A stretch of DNA of 64,000 nt from Segatella copri (GTDB lineage: Bacteria; Bacteroidota; Bacteroidia; Bacteroidales; Bacteroidaceae): the NCBI RefSeq assembly GCF_026015625.1, contig NZ_JAPDVG010000001.1, positions 1,116,001-1,180,000 on the forward strand. The letters run 5' to 3'. A program made the translations under genes and the position numbers. Of this stretch, positions 41,200-49,890 are shown piece by piece. The notes below the pieces were generated by a model. It was not told the DNA's origin, did not search any database, and was given only the letters and a program-made list of their open reading frames with translations. The number at the start of each line of letters is the position of its first letter. Within the stretch, counting starts at the first letter, position 1.

Positions 41200-42228
41200 A
41201 TGAAGAAATTGGGATTTCTGATAACCATGCTAGTCATCACGTCCTTGCCCGCTTGGAGTCAAGGAGCCAAAAGTATCCGTATTACGGAGGTGATGACCGA
41301 CAACCGTACCAATCTTGTAGATGAGTACGGGCAGCACAAACCATGGGTGGAATTGAGCAATTCCTCCTTTACCACGTATAATGTGCGTGGTATGTTCCTA
41401 ACCACCGACCGAAGGGTTCTCGACAAGAAAATGTCGCCTGAAGCTCGCCGACAGTTGATGTGTCCATTGCCTAACAATGAACCACGAACCACACTGGGAG
41501 GCAAGAAGAGCATCGTTATCTTCGACAGCAGTTCCTGGTACCAGAATGGCAGGAACGGACAACATTGGAAGGCAAAGAATTCTTCCAACTCGGGACCTTT
41601 TCATCTCAATCTTATTCTACAGGAAAAGATGTCCAACTGGATAGCACTCTATGACGGAAATGCCGTTGACCTGATAGATTCCGTAAGCGTGCCAGTGTTG
41701 GCTGCCGATGAGAGTTTTGAACTGAGTAAGGACTTCAAGACATGGGAGAAAGCCATTGCCGGATCAGTAACTCCAGGCTATCTGCCTCAAAACACAGGTT
41801 TGAGTAAAGCCCAGCAATTGAAGAAAAGCGACCCATACGGAATAGGAATCGCCGTACTTTCAATGGGAATCGTATTTGCCTGCCTTGCTCTCCTCTTCAT
41901 CGTGTTCTGGGTTTTCGGAGCCTACATGAAACATAAACAGCGCATCGCCCGTGCTACTGAGAAGCACGCCACCTTATTATATAAGACAGGAAAGAAGACC
42001 ATCGAGGTTACTCAAGGCCTCAGTCATAAGACCAACGTGATTCTGAAAGATGGTTTAGAAACCAAGGGTATTGATAAGGAGATTTACATGGCAGTCATCT
42101 CCCTTGCACTACAGGAATATCTGGAAGATGTTCATGATGTAGAACCAGGCATTATCACCATCAAGCCAAAACAGACCAGATGGAATGCTCCGAAATTCAA
42201 CAACAACAATAACAACGTTAAAATATAG
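41200..42228 (+). CDS. Lamin-tail domain fused to oxaloacetate decarboxylase gamma chain
   Basis: A 342-residue protein. Residues 1-22 are a signal peptide. Residues 24-200 resemble a lamin-tail domain (IRITEVMTDNRTNLVDEYG, KPWVELSN, WIALYDGNAVDLIDSV). A membrane helix at about 219-247 (GIAVLSMGIVFACLALLFIV) and the cytoplasmic tail are OadG-like, ending in a helical part that binds the decarboxylase partner. The gamma chain anchors the Na+ pump. Genes for the biotin carrier and beta subunit follow. The alpha (carboxyltransferase) subunit is not in this window. Confidence 0.85.
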   Translation: MKKLGFLITMLVITSLPAWSQGAKSIRITEVMTDNRTNLVDEYGQHKPWVELSNSSFTTYNVRGMFLTTDRRVLDKKMSPEARRQLMCPLPNNEPRTTLGGKKSIVIFDSSSWYQNGRNGQHWKAKNSSNSGPFHLNLILQEKMSNWIALYDGNAVDLIDSVSVPVLAADESFELSKDFKTWEKAIAGSVTPGYLPQNTGLSKAQQLKKSDPYGIGIAVLSMGIVFACLALLFIVFWVFGAYMKHKQRIARATEKHATLLYKTGKKTIEVTQGLSHKTNVILKDGLETKGIDKEIYMAVISLALQEYLEDVHDVEPGIITIKPKQTRWNAPKFNNNNNNVKI

Positions 42229-42233
42229 AAACT

Positions 42234-42719
42234 ATGGCAAAGTACGAATATAAGGTTAAAGGCGTAGATTACGTCGTTGAAATACAGGATATTGAAGGCA
42301 ATATCGCCAATGTAACCGTGAATGGAATTCCATTCGAAGTGGAAATGAAACAGCCGGTTAAGAGTAGTAAGCAGAAAGTGAAGTTAAGTGATGGACAAAA
42401 CAACATTTCTGCCAGCTCTGTTGCAAGCGCAGGTTCTGCTGCAGGTTCCAGTTCTTCAGCAAGTTCTGATTCTGCTTCATCAAGCAAACAGGCAACTCCT
42501 GCTGCAGGCAAACCAGTTGTTGCCCCTCTGCCTGGCACTATCAACGAAATCAAGGTGAAAGTCGGTGACAAGGTGAACACAGGCGATACTGTTGTCGTTC
42601 TCGAAGCCATGAAGATGCAGAACAACATCGATGCAGAAACTTCGGGAACCATTACCAGCATCAACGTGAACAAGGGAGACGCAGTAATGGAAGGAGACAC
42701 GCTTGTTACGATCGCGTAA
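42234..42719 (+). CDS. Biotin carboxyl carrier subunit of a Na+-pumping decarboxylase
   Basis: A 161-residue protein. A short N-terminal strand region leads into a flexible Ser/Ala-rich linker (residues 60-95) and a biotinyl domain; the biotin lysine is K127 in EAMKMQNN. In decarboxylase pumps it carries CO2 from the carboxyltransferase to the beta subunit. It starts 5 nt after the OadG-like gene. Whether the substrate is oxaloacetate, methylmalonyl-CoA or another acid cannot be told without the alpha subunit. Confidence 0.9.
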   Translation: MAKYEYKVKGVDYVVEIQDIEGNIANVTVNGIPFEVEMKQPVKSSKQKVKLSDGQNNISASSVASAGSAAGSSSSASSDSASSSKQATPAAGKPVVAPLPGTINEIKVKVGDKVNTGDTVVVLEAMKMQNNIDAETSGTITSINVNKGDAVMEGDTLVTIA

Positions 42720-42773
42720 TAAGCTGTTTAGACAAAAAGCTAATGATTACTCTTCCAATCAAAAGACTAATCA

Positions 42774-42840
42774 TAAAGTTCAATGTTCAACTTTCAAAGT
42801 TCAAAGTAAATCAATGTCTAACTTTCAAAGTTCAAAGTAA
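42774..42840 (+). repeat. TTCAAAG/TTCAA heptamer repeats
   Basis: Two tandem versions of CTTTCAAAGTTCAAAGTAAA lie directly before the beta-subunit gene. Related repeats occur at 8377 and 49052. Confidence 0.65.
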
Positions 42841-42843
42841 ATT

Positions 42844-43992
42844 ATGGATTTCATTATACAAAACTTCAATGAGTTTCTTACCTTTACGGGCTTTGCCAAC
42901 GCCTCGGCAGGAAACCTCATCATGATTCTGGTGGGAGCACTCTTTATCTGGCTCGCCATCAAGAAAGATTTTGAGCCGCTGCTCCTGGTTCCTATCGGAT
43001 TGGGAATCATTCTTGGCAATATTCCATTCCGTGCCGATGCAGGACTCGAAATAGGTTTATACGAAGACAACTCCGTTCTGAACATCTTCTACCAGGGAGT
43101 GAAACAGGGCTGGTACCCGCCACTCGTATTCCTGGGCATTGGAGCCATGACCGACTTCTCTGCGCTCATTTCCAACCCGAAGCTCATCCTGATTGGAGCC
43201 GCTGCCCAATTTGGAATCTTCGGCGCCTACATGATTGCACTGGCTCTGGGATTCGAACCTAACCAGGCAGCTGGCATTGCCATTATCGGAGGAGCAGACG
43301 GACCAACCGCCATCTTCCTGAGCAGCAAACTGAGTCCGAACCTCATGGGAGCCATTGCGGTTTGCGCCTACTCTTACATGGCACTGGTGCCTGTAATCCA
43401 GCCACCTTTGATGCGACTGCTTACAACCAAGAAAGAGCGCGTCATCAAGATGAAACCGGCACGTCAGGTTTCACAGACAGAAAAGATTCTCTTCCCTATC
43501 ATCGGTCTGCTTCTCACCACCTTCATCGTTCCATCCGGTTTGCCATTATTAGGAATGCTGTTCTTCGGAAATCTTCTGAAAGAGAGTGGAAAGACAACCC
43601 GACTCGCCAAGACAGCAAGCAGCAGCTTGAATGATATTGTCGTTATCCTCCTCGGCCTGACCGTAGGCTGTTCTACCCAGGCTTCAGAGTTTCTGACATT
43701 AAACACCATCAAAATCTTTGCTCTCGGTGCTCTTGCTTTCATCATCGCATCGGCAAGCGGAATCTTATTCGTCAAGCTGATGAATCTCTTCTTGCCAAAA
43801 GGCAAGAAACTGAACCCACTTATCGGAAACGCCGGAGTGAGTGCCGTACCAATGAGTGCACGCATCTCCAACAACCTAGGTCTGGAATACGACCGCCACA
43901 ACTTCCTTCTCATGCACGCCATGGGACCAAACGTTGCGGGAGTCATCGGTTCTGCCGTTGCAGCCGGAGCTTTGCTGGGATTCTTCAATTAA
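42844..43992 (+). CDS. Sodium-translocating decarboxylase beta subunit
   Basis: A 382-residue inner-membrane protein of the OadB/MmdB/GcdB family, the Na+ channel of biotin decarboxylases. The motifs FLGIGAMTDFSALISNPKL, GIAIIGGADGPTAIFLSSKL, VPVIQPPLMRLL and GNAGVSAVPMSARI are diagnostic, with the Asp in GGADGPT taking part in ion passage. It works with the OadG-like and biotin proteins just upstream. The gap of 124 nt is filled with heptamer repeats. Confidence 0.95.
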   Translation: MDFIIQNFNEFLTFTGFANASAGNLIMILVGALFIWLAIKKDFEPLLLVPIGLGIILGNIPFRADAGLEIGLYEDNSVLNIFYQGVKQGWYPPLVFLGIGAMTDFSALISNPKLILIGAAAQFGIFGAYMIALALGFEPNQAAGIAIIGGADGPTAIFLSSKLSPNLMGAIAVCAYSYMALVPVIQPPLMRLLTTKKERVIKMKPARQVSQTEKILFPIIGLLLTTFIVPSGLPLLGMLFFGNLLKESGKTTRLAKTASSSLNDIVVILLGLTVGCSTQASEFLTLNTIKIFALGALAFIIASASGILFVKLMNLFLPKGKKLNPLIGNAGVSAVPMSARISNNLGLEYDRHNFLLMHAMGPNVAGVIGSAVAAGALLGFFN

Positions 43993-44040
43993 AAATTGAG
44001 CCACCAAGCTACCCCTCCAGGATAAGCACATAAAAAAGAA

Positions 44041-44103
44041 TCGCCCTGAAAGGACAAAAGCATCTTACATCCAATGCTTTCCCTTTCAGGGCGACTTTTT
44101 TAT
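44041..44103 (+). terminator. Terminator of the decarboxylase operon (TCGCCCTGAAAGG stem)
   Basis: TCGCCCTGAAAGG and CCTTTCAGGGCGA pair, with an inner AAAGCAT/ATGCTTT stem, then TTTTTTATTT. It lies between convergent genes and shares its stem with the terminators at 29719 and 34026. Confidence 0.88.
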
Positions 44104-44110
44104 TTCTTCT

Positions 44111-44914
44111 TTAGCTCTTAACCCGCATTCTCATTTTTCCTTCAAAGGAAATGATAACCTCAACCTGATAACTCAAACTGCTGTCAGGCATTGCCAGAAC
44201 AGCAAGATAATGAATGCCAGATTCATCTATCTTATTGAATACGATGTCGCTCAATATAGACTGGTCCAAGAAAGAAGCAGGAACCTGCTTATCGAAATCC
44301 TTCTTATGAAAATCACGAGAGAACAGACAGTTGGCACCATGATAAACATGCAAGTTCACAATATTATCATAATAAACATTGTCTACCTCAACACCATCAT
44401 CATTATAAGAACTCTTGTAGACCTTATAACTTGTTGGGTTAACCTGGACGTAGAGATGATATTTCTCATCGCCCCTTACAACCACCGTATCACGTTTAAT
44501 CAGCGTATTCTGATTCAGCGCCACGGAAACATGGTTGTGGATGAACTGCTGCAAATAAGACTTATCTTCCGTCTTCACCAGCTTAACCACATCCCCATTC
44601 TGCACCTTAAACTGGAAAATATGCTCAGCCTGTTTTACAATCGGATATTTTGCAATATTAGCACCCTTCATTACAAGCGTATCGCCAGCAATGTAGAAGT
44701 AGACAGGCTGACTGGTAGAATCAGGATAATAAATCGTATCGCCTTTTACGCGGAACGCCACATCATCCTCATCGTCATCGTTCAGCCAAATGCCTTGCAA
44801 CATCTTCTTAGCCGCAGTATCTTCCTTCACTTCCTGTTGCTTTTCGGCCTTATGCCCACAAGCAACAAGAGTCAAGATACAACTGAGCAGCCATAAATTA
44901 ACTATCTTTTTCAT
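44111..44914 (-). CDS. DUF4738-like lipoprotein
   Basis: A 267-residue predicted lipoprotein: MKKIVNLWLLSCILTLVACG with the lipobox cysteine at 19, then a charged linker (KAEKQQEVKEDTAAKK). The remainder is beta-rich (DVAFRVKGDTIYYPD, PVYFYIAGDTLVMKG), as in the DUF4738 family of Bacteroidales. The function is unknown. It lies 45 nt downstream of rfbC in the same direction. Confidence 0.78.
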   Translation of the reverse strand: MKKIVNLWLLSCILTLVACGHKAEKQQEVKEDTAAKKMLQGIWLNDDDEDDVAFRVKGDTIYYPDSTSQPVYFYIAGDTLVMKGANIAKYPIVKQAEHIFQFKVQNGDVVKLVKTEDKSYLQQFIHNHVSVALNQNTLIKRDTVVVRGDEKYHLYVQVNPTSYKVYKSSYNDDGVEVDNVYYDNIVNLHVYHGANCLFSRDFHKKDFDKQVPASFLDQSILSDIVFNKIDESGIHYLAVLAMPDSSLSYQVEVIISFEGKMRMRVKS

Positions 44915-44959
44915 GATGAGTTCTTTAAATAAATTAATCGGTAAAAGCTGATGCCAATT

Positions 44960-45514
44960 CTACTCGAAATAATCAGCCTCATCGAAAGACTTTGCTTTGG
45001 TTCTGTCTTTTTCTGACGTAAGCACCTCAACTCCTTCAATAGGCCATTTTATTCCGATAGTAGGATCATCCCAATGAATACTGGCTTCGTAATCAGGAGC
45101 ATAAACATTATCTACTTTATAAGTAAAGATGGCTTCGTCACTCAGTACCAGGAAACCATGGGCAAAACCGCGAGGAATGAAAAACTGTCGTTTGTTCTCT
45201 CCACTCAGTTCTACCATTACATATTTACCGAAAGTCTTACTGCCCTTTCTCAAGTCAACAGCTACATCCAGCACGCGGCCTTTGATGACACGCACCAACT
45301 TAGCCTGCGAGAATTCACCTTTCTGATAATGCAAACCTCTGAGCACACCACGAGCCGACATCGATTCATTGTCTTGCACAAACTCCACATGCCCGCCAAC
45401 GTGAGCATCAAAGTCAGCCTGCTTCCATGCTTCAAAGAAATAGCCGCGAGCATCTTCAAATACCCGAGGTTCTATCAGCCAGACTCCTTCAATTTCTGTC
45501 TCTGTATATTTCAT
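44960..45514 (-). CDS. rfbC: dTDP-4-dehydrorhamnose 3,5-epimerase
   Basis: A 184-residue cupin-fold enzyme of dTDP-L-rhamnose synthesis for surface polysaccharide. EIEGVWLIEPRVFEDARGYF is the family start, GVLRGLHYQ holds the catalytic histidine, and FIPRGFAHGFLVLSD and YKVDNVYAPDYE complete the active site. Length is normal. The other rml genes are not in the window. A full-consensus promoter lies upstream. Confidence 0.93.
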   Translation of the reverse strand: MKYTETEIEGVWLIEPRVFEDARGYFFEAWKQADFDAHVGGHVEFVQDNESMSARGVLRGLHYQKGEFSQAKLVRVIKGRVLDVAVDLRKGSKTFGKYVMVELSGENKRQFFIPRGFAHGFLVLSDEAIFTYKVDNVYAPDYEASIHWDDPTIGIKWPIEGVEVLTSEKDRTKAKSFDEADYFE

Positions 45515-45541
45515 TGATTTATACCTTATTTATTTTAGGCA

Positions 45542-45572
45542 CAAAGGTAATACTTTTTCCCGAAACGACAAA
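45542..45572 (-). promoter_or_regulatory. Promoter of rfbC (TTTG-N19-TACCTTTG)
   Basis: On the minus strand TTTG (45569-45572) and TACCTTTG (45542-45549) are 19 nt apart, about 28 nt before ATG 45514. Confidence 0.78.
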
Positions 45573-45620
45573 ACAAATTAGACTTTTTATGATTTCATCG
45601 AAAATTTTCTCTATTTTCTG

Positions 45621-45651
45621 TTGGTCATTTCCGAAAAAATCACTACCTTTG
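45621..45651 (+). promoter_or_regulatory. Promoter of the CCDC81-HU/SPOR gene (TTG-N20-TACCTTTG)
   Basis: TTG at 45621-45623 and TACCTTTG at 45644-45651, 20 nt apart. The expected start of transcription falls at about 45656-45658, on top of the GTG codon at 45657. Confidence 0.75.
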
Positions 45652-45656
45652 CAAAC

Positions 45657-46769
45657 GTGAATAGACTAGAAAGACATATAGAGATCCTACTTTTGAGCAA
45701 CGATTGCGTGATTGTCCCAGGATTTGGTGGCTTCATGGCTCATCATGTAGATGCGCGTTACGATGGCAGAGACAGCATGTTTTTGCCACCGCTGAGAACT
45801 ATTGGCTTTAACCCACAGCTCCAGATGAACGATTCTCTCCTTGCACTTTCGTATGTTGAAGCATACGACATCAGCTATCCGGAAGCTTTGAACCGCATTG
45901 CTGATGAGGTGACAGAGATGCGTCAGACTCTGGAGAATTCAGGAAAATTCGAACTGAATGATATTGGCACCATCATATTGAACGAAGACGGAAATTATAC
46001 CTTCGAACCATGCGAGGCGGGCATTCTTACCCCTGAGTTGTATGGTTTGGGCGGCTTAAACATGCTCCCACTCGCGCAGATTTCTGCAGAAGAGGTTCAG
46101 AAGGCTGAAAATTCTGCTGCTTCAATCATTGAAATGCCAGCAAAGACAGTAGAAAACAATCGTACAGAAAGCGAAGTCAAGAATCAGGATAGTAACCAGA
46201 AGATGGAGAGTGGGCTCTCTGTCAACAATTCTGTATTCGTTAACGAAGAAGAAGAATCAAATGCCGAATTCATCAGCATCAAGAAGAGCTGGTTGCGCAA
46301 TATTGCAGCAGCCTGCATCGCTCTCATTGCATTCTTCACCTATTCTTCTCCATTGGGAACCCCAACCGTTCAGAAGAGCCAAATCGACACAGGTATGTTG
46401 AACCGCATCATGCCTAAGGAGATTAATAAGGTTGCGCAACCTCAAGAACTGGTACTTAGTACAGAATCACAGGCAGAAGAGAGCATTCCTGCCAAGTCTG
46501 TCAACATGACTCAGGACAACGAATTGCAAACAGTTTCTTCTTACTATAGCATCGTTTTGGCAAGTCGTGTTACCAAGCGCAATGCAGCCTGCTATGCTGA
46601 ACTCCTCCAGAACAAGGGATTCAAGGAAGCTAGGGTGTTGATTACGGATAATAATGTGAAAGTTATATACGGAACATACTCTACCGAGGGCGAAGCTTAT
46701 ACTGCTCTCAACCGTTTACACAACTATGATGCATTTACTGACGGCTGGATTACGAAAGTGAAAGAATAG
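45657..46769 (+). CDS. CCDC81-type HU domain protein with membrane helix and SPOR domain
   Basis: A 370-residue protein from GTG 45657 (NRLERHIEILLLSNDCVIVP). Homologues begin at this point, and the upstream ATG at 45621 lies inside the promoter. Residues 1-75 and 76-140 are the two HU-CCDC81 domains (GFGGFMAHHVDARYD; SGKFELNDIGTIIL). A membrane helix lies near 217-235 (NIAAACIALIAFFTYSSPLG). The C-terminal 75 residues are a SPOR domain (YSIVLASRVTKRNAACYAEL), which binds denuded glycan strands at division sites. The gene product probably links a cytoplasmic assembly to the septal wall. Confidence 0.85.
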   Translation: MNRLERHIEILLLSNDCVIVPGFGGFMAHHVDARYDGRDSMFLPPLRTIGFNPQLQMNDSLLALSYVEAYDISYPEALNRIADEVTEMRQTLENSGKFELNDIGTIILNEDGNYTFEPCEAGILTPELYGLGGLNMLPLAQISAEEVQKAENSAASIIEMPAKTVENNRTESEVKNQDSNQKMESGLSVNNSVFVNEEEESNAEFISIKKSWLRNIAAACIALIAFFTYSSPLGTPTVQKSQIDTGMLNRIMPKEINKVAQPQELVLSTESQAEESIPAKSVNMTQDNELQTVSSYYSIVLASRVTKRNAACYAELLQNKGFKEARVLITDNNVKVIYGTYSTEGEAYTALNRLHNYDAFTDGWITKVKE

Positions 46770-46868
46770 TTGATAGTTAAGAGCTTTTAGCTAGAACAAA
46801 GAGCAAGGAGTATCGGAAACTTCTACAACACATTATTATAATAAAGACAGAAAAGTAAGAAAAAGAAT

Positions 46869-47405
46869 ATGAAAAGAGTACGTTGTCCTAAATGCGATAA
46901 TTTTATCACCTTCGATGAGACCAAGTATCAGGCAGGTCAGAGTCTCGTTTTCGTTTGCCCTAATTGCAATAAGCAGTTTGGTATCCGAATGGGAGTTTCC
47001 AAGCTCCGCGAAACCCGCAAGGAGGAAAAACTTGACGAGAATGCCAACGAGAAGGGATACGGTTCTATCGTTGTCATCGAGAACGTATTCGCTTACAAAC
47101 AGGTCATCCCGCTGCAGTTAGGCGACAACATCATCGGCCGCTACATGAAGAACAGCGGAATCAACTGCCCTATCGAAACCGTAGACCCAAGCGTTGACAT
47201 GAACCATTGCGTAATCAACGTTAGCCGCGACAAGAAAGGCAAGTTGAAGTATGTACTCCGCGATGGACCAAGTTATACAGGAACTTTCGTTGACAATGAG
47301 ATTCTGGGCGACAGAGAACGCCGCGTTATCGAAGACGGAACCCTGTTCACCATTGGAGCAACTTCTATCATTCTCCGCACAGCAGACAGTGAAGAAGAAA
47401 ACTAA
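46869..47405 (+). CDS. Zinc-ribbon FHA-domain protein
   Basis: A 178-residue cytoplasmic protein. The N-terminal CPKCDNF...CPNCNKQF is a zinc ribbon (two CxxC pairs near residues 6-9 and 30-33). Residues 75-170 are a FHA domain (GDNIIGRYMKNS, VDMNHCVINVSRDK, LRDGPSYTGTFVDNE, IGATSIILR) that would bind phosphothreonine. A partner kinase is not in the window. It follows the SPOR-domain gene by 99 nt. Confidence 0.85.
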   Translation: MKRVRCPKCDNFITFDETKYQAGQSLVFVCPNCNKQFGIRMGVSKLRETRKEEKLDENANEKGYGSIVVIENVFAYKQVIPLQLGDNIIGRYMKNSGINCPIETVDPSVDMNHCVINVSRDKKGKLKYVLRDGPSYTGTFVDNEILGDRERRVIEDGTLFTIGATSIILRTADSEEEN

Positions 47406-47434
47406 GAAGTTTCGATTATCAAAATAAACACTTC

Positions 47435-47479
47435 AAAAGGAGCAATTAGATGTTGGTTTACATCCAATTGCTCCTTTTT
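47435..47479 (+). terminator. Terminator after the FHA gene
   Basis: AAAAGGAGCAATT and AATTGCTCCTTTT pair (with an inner GATGT/ACATC), followed by further Ts. Confidence 0.88.
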
Positions 47480-47587
47480 CACTTAACGAAAACGTAAAAA
47501 CACGCCATATTTCTAACTTTCTGAAAGAAATCTACTATATTTCGTAATCTTTTTGCTTTTATTTTCTTTAAATTAAAAGAAAATGTG

Positions 47588-47595
47588 TACCTTTG
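47588..47595 (+). promoter_or_regulatory. -7 box (TACCTTTG) of the his operon
   Basis: TACCTTTG about 40 nt before hisH; no -33 at usual spacing. Confidence 0.5.
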
Positions 47596-47634
47596 CATCG
47601 AAAAATAAGAAATAGAAATGAATTACGTTAGGTT

Positions 47635-48273
47635 ATGGATGTAGCAATCGTAAAATATAATGCCGGAAATATCTATTCCGTAGTCAACGCCATGAAGCGT
47701 TTAGGCATCGAACCTGTACTTACAGATGATGCAGAAATGCTCCAGAAGGCAGACCGCGTTCTCTTCCCAGGACAAGGCCAGGCAAGAGAAGCAATGGAAT
47801 ATCTGAAGGCTCATCAGCTTGATCAAGTAATCAAGAACTTGAAGCAACCCGTCCTGGGCATTTGTGTAGGACAGCAACTCTTGTGCCGCCATTCGGAAGA
47901 AGGTGACGTAGATTGCATCGGAATCTTTGATGTAGATGTAAAGCGATTCCAGCCTCAGAAACACGAAGACAAGGTGCCTGCTATGGGCTGGAATGAAATC
48001 TATGATTTGAAGACTGACCTTTATAAGGGGTTCGGAAACAGAGTGGATTCTGACTCAGACAAGTCTACCGCTGATGCGCTGCTTCATCCCTACTCCTATT
48101 TCGTACATAGTTATTATGTGCCACTCTGCGAGGAGACCATTGCCAAGGCAGAATACATTCTTCCTTATAGCGCATCGCTCCACAAAGACAATTTCTATAC
48201 CTGCCAGTTCCATCCGGAAAAGAGCGGAAAAGTGGGAGAACAGATTTTAAAGAACTTTTTAGAGATAAAATAA
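47635..48273 (+). CDS. hisH: Imidazole glycerol phosphate synthase subunit HisH
   Basis: A 212-residue glutamine amidotransferase that supplies ammonia to HisF in histidine synthesis. The start (MDVAIVKYNAGNIYSVVNAM), the catalytic cysteine in LGICVGQQLL and the His-Glu pair in CQFHPEKSG are visible. It is about 10 residues longer than E. coli HisH owing to a loop (GNRVDSDSDKSTADALL). First of four his genes, hisH-hisA-hisF-hisIE; the earlier pathway genes are elsewhere. Confidence 0.95.
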   Translation: MDVAIVKYNAGNIYSVVNAMKRLGIEPVLTDDAEMLQKADRVLFPGQGQAREAMEYLKAHQLDQVIKNLKQPVLGICVGQQLLCRHSEEGDVDCIGIFDVDVKRFQPQKHEDKVPAMGWNEIYDLKTDLYKGFGNRVDSDSDKSTADALLHPYSYFVHSYYVPLCEETIAKAEYILPYSASLHKDNFYTCQFHPEKSGKVGEQILKNFLEIK

Positions 48274-48289
48274 AAGAGGAAATACTAAT

Positions 48290-49006
48290 ATGATAGAATT
48301 AATTCCAGCTATCGACTTGATAAATGGCCAGTGTGTTCGTCTTACAAAAGGCGATTACGACCAGAAGAAGGTATACAATGACAATCCTGCCGAGGTTGCA
48401 AAACTGTTTGAGCAGATGGGCTTCAAACGCCTTCATGTAGTAGACCTCGATGGAGCCAAGTCAAAGCACATCGTAAATGATGCGGTGTTGAAGGCCATTA
48501 CCACAGAAACCTCTCTCGTGGTTGATTTCGGTGGCGGAATCAAGACCGAAGAAGATATTGAGAAAGCTTTTGCTGCGGGAGCAAGCATGGTTACAGTGGG
48601 CAGTATTGCCGTCACCAATCCTGAACTCTTCATGCAATGGCTGGACAAGTATGGAGCCGACCGCCTGATTCTGGGAGCCGACGTAAGAAACGGTAAGATT
48701 TCTATCAACGGATGGAAAGAAGATTCTTCTGAAGATCTCCTTCCTTTCCTGAAAAAGTACATCGATAAAGGAGTACGCTATGTTCTCTGTACAGAAATCA
48801 GCAAAGACGGAACGCTGCAGGGACCTGCCATAGAACTCTACAAAGAAGTAATGGCTGCCTATCCTCAACTGCATCTTATCGCCTCAGGCGGAGTGAGTTG
48901 CAACGAAGACATCGAAGCATTGGAAACTGCAGGAATTCCTGCCGTAGTATTTGGAAAAGCTTTCTACGAAGGGAAAATCGATGTTAAGAAACTAGTTAAT
49001 AGTTAA
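48290..49006 (+). CDS. hisA: Phosphoribosylformimino-AICAR-phosphate isomerase HisA
   Basis: A 238-residue TIM-barrel isomerase, converting ProFAR to PRFAR. PAIDLINGQCVRLTKGDYDQ holds the first catalytic Asp, DVRNGKI the second, and VDFGGGIKT and ASGGVS bind phosphate. It starts 16 nt after hisH. Normal length. A heptamer-repeat spacer separates it from hisF. Confidence 0.96.
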   Translation: MIELIPAIDLINGQCVRLTKGDYDQKKVYNDNPAEVAKLFEQMGFKRLHVVDLDGAKSKHIVNDAVLKAITTETSLVVDFGGGIKTEEDIEKAFAAGASMVTVGSIAVTNPELFMQWLDKYGADRLILGADVRNGKISINGWKEDSSEDLLPFLKKYIDKGVRYVLCTEISKDGTLQGPAIELYKEVMAAYPQLHLIASGGVSCNEDIEALETAGIPAVVFGKAFYEGKIDVKKLVNS

Positions 49007-49051
49007 ATAGTTGACAGTCAAAAAGTTTATAGTTAGGAGTTAAGTAATCAT

Positions 49052-49085
49052 AAAGTTCAAAGTTCAATGGTCAAAGTTCAAAGTA
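49052..49085 (+). repeat. TTCAAAG repeats that supply the hisF start codon
   Basis: AAAGTTCAAAGTTCAA then TGGTCAAAGTTCAAAGTAAC. The ATG at 49067 lies inside the repeat, so the first residues of HisF (VKVQSNKG) come from repeat sequence. Confidence 0.7.
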
Positions 49086-49846
49086 ACAAAGGATTAGCTA
49101 AACGAATCGTTCCTTGTCTTGATGTTAAGAACGGCGAGACGGTAAAGGGAACCAATTTCGTAAACCTTCGCAGCGCTGGTGACCCGGTAGAACTGGGAAA
49201 AGCTTATAGCGATGCTGGAGCCGATGAGCTCGTATTCCTCGATATTACAGCGAGTTTCGAAGAGCGCAAAACCTTTACGGATATGGTAACCCGTGTGGCT
49301 GCCGAAATCAATATCCCATTTACTGTGGGAGGTGGAATCAATGAACTCAAAGATGTTGACCGCCTGCTCAACGCCGGAGCTGACAAGGTTAGCATCAACA
49401 GTGCTGCCATCCGACATCCGGAGCTCATCGATGAAATTGCCAACCATTATGGCTCACAGGTTTGCGTATGCGCCATTGATGCACGTCTTGATTCTGACGG
49501 CTGGCACTGTTATGTAAAAGGCGGAAGAGAACGGGTGGAACTAGGATTGTTTGACTGGGCTAAGGAAGTAGCCGACCGGGGTGCCGGTGAAATTCTCTTT
49601 ACCAGTATGGATCATGACGGTGTGAAACAGGGATTCGCAAACGAGGCCCTCGCCCGTCTTGCTGAAGAAGTAAGCATTCCTATCATCGCCTCAGGAGGTG
49701 CTGGAAAGATGGAGCATTTCCGCGATGCTTTCACCCAAGGCAAGGCAGATGCTGCACTGGCAGCCAGCGTGTTCCACTTTGGCGAGATTGCCATTCCTGA
49801 CCTCAAGAAATATCTGAGAGAAGAAGGAATCAACGTGAGAATATAG
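49067..49846 (+). CDS. hisF: Imidazole glycerol phosphate synthase subunit HisF
   Basis: A 259-residue TIM-barrel cyclase; with HisH it makes imidazole glycerol phosphate and [24 protein letters not shown] is the usual start of the family and includes the catalytic Asp; the second Asp is in DARLDSDG, and IASGGAGK binds phosphate. Eight extra residues come before the normal beginning, encoded by a TTCAAAG repeat. No other start codon fits. The order hisH-hisA-hisF-hisIE is preserved. Confidence 0.95.
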   Translation: MVKVQSNKGLAKRIVPCLDVKNGETVKGTNFVNLRSAGDPVELGKAYSDAGADELVFLDITASFEERKTFTDMVTRVAAEINIPFTVGGGINELKDVDRLLNAGADKVSINSAAIRHPELIDEIANHYGSQVCVCAIDARLDSDGWHCYVKGGRERVELGLFDWAKEVADRGAGEILFTSMDHDGVKQGFANEALARLAEEVSIPIIASGGAGKMEHFRDAFTQGKADAALAASVFHFGEIAIPDLKKYLREEGINVRI

Positions 49847-49890
49847 AACACGGGGAATATAATAATGTAAGAAAATAAAAACAAGATAAA

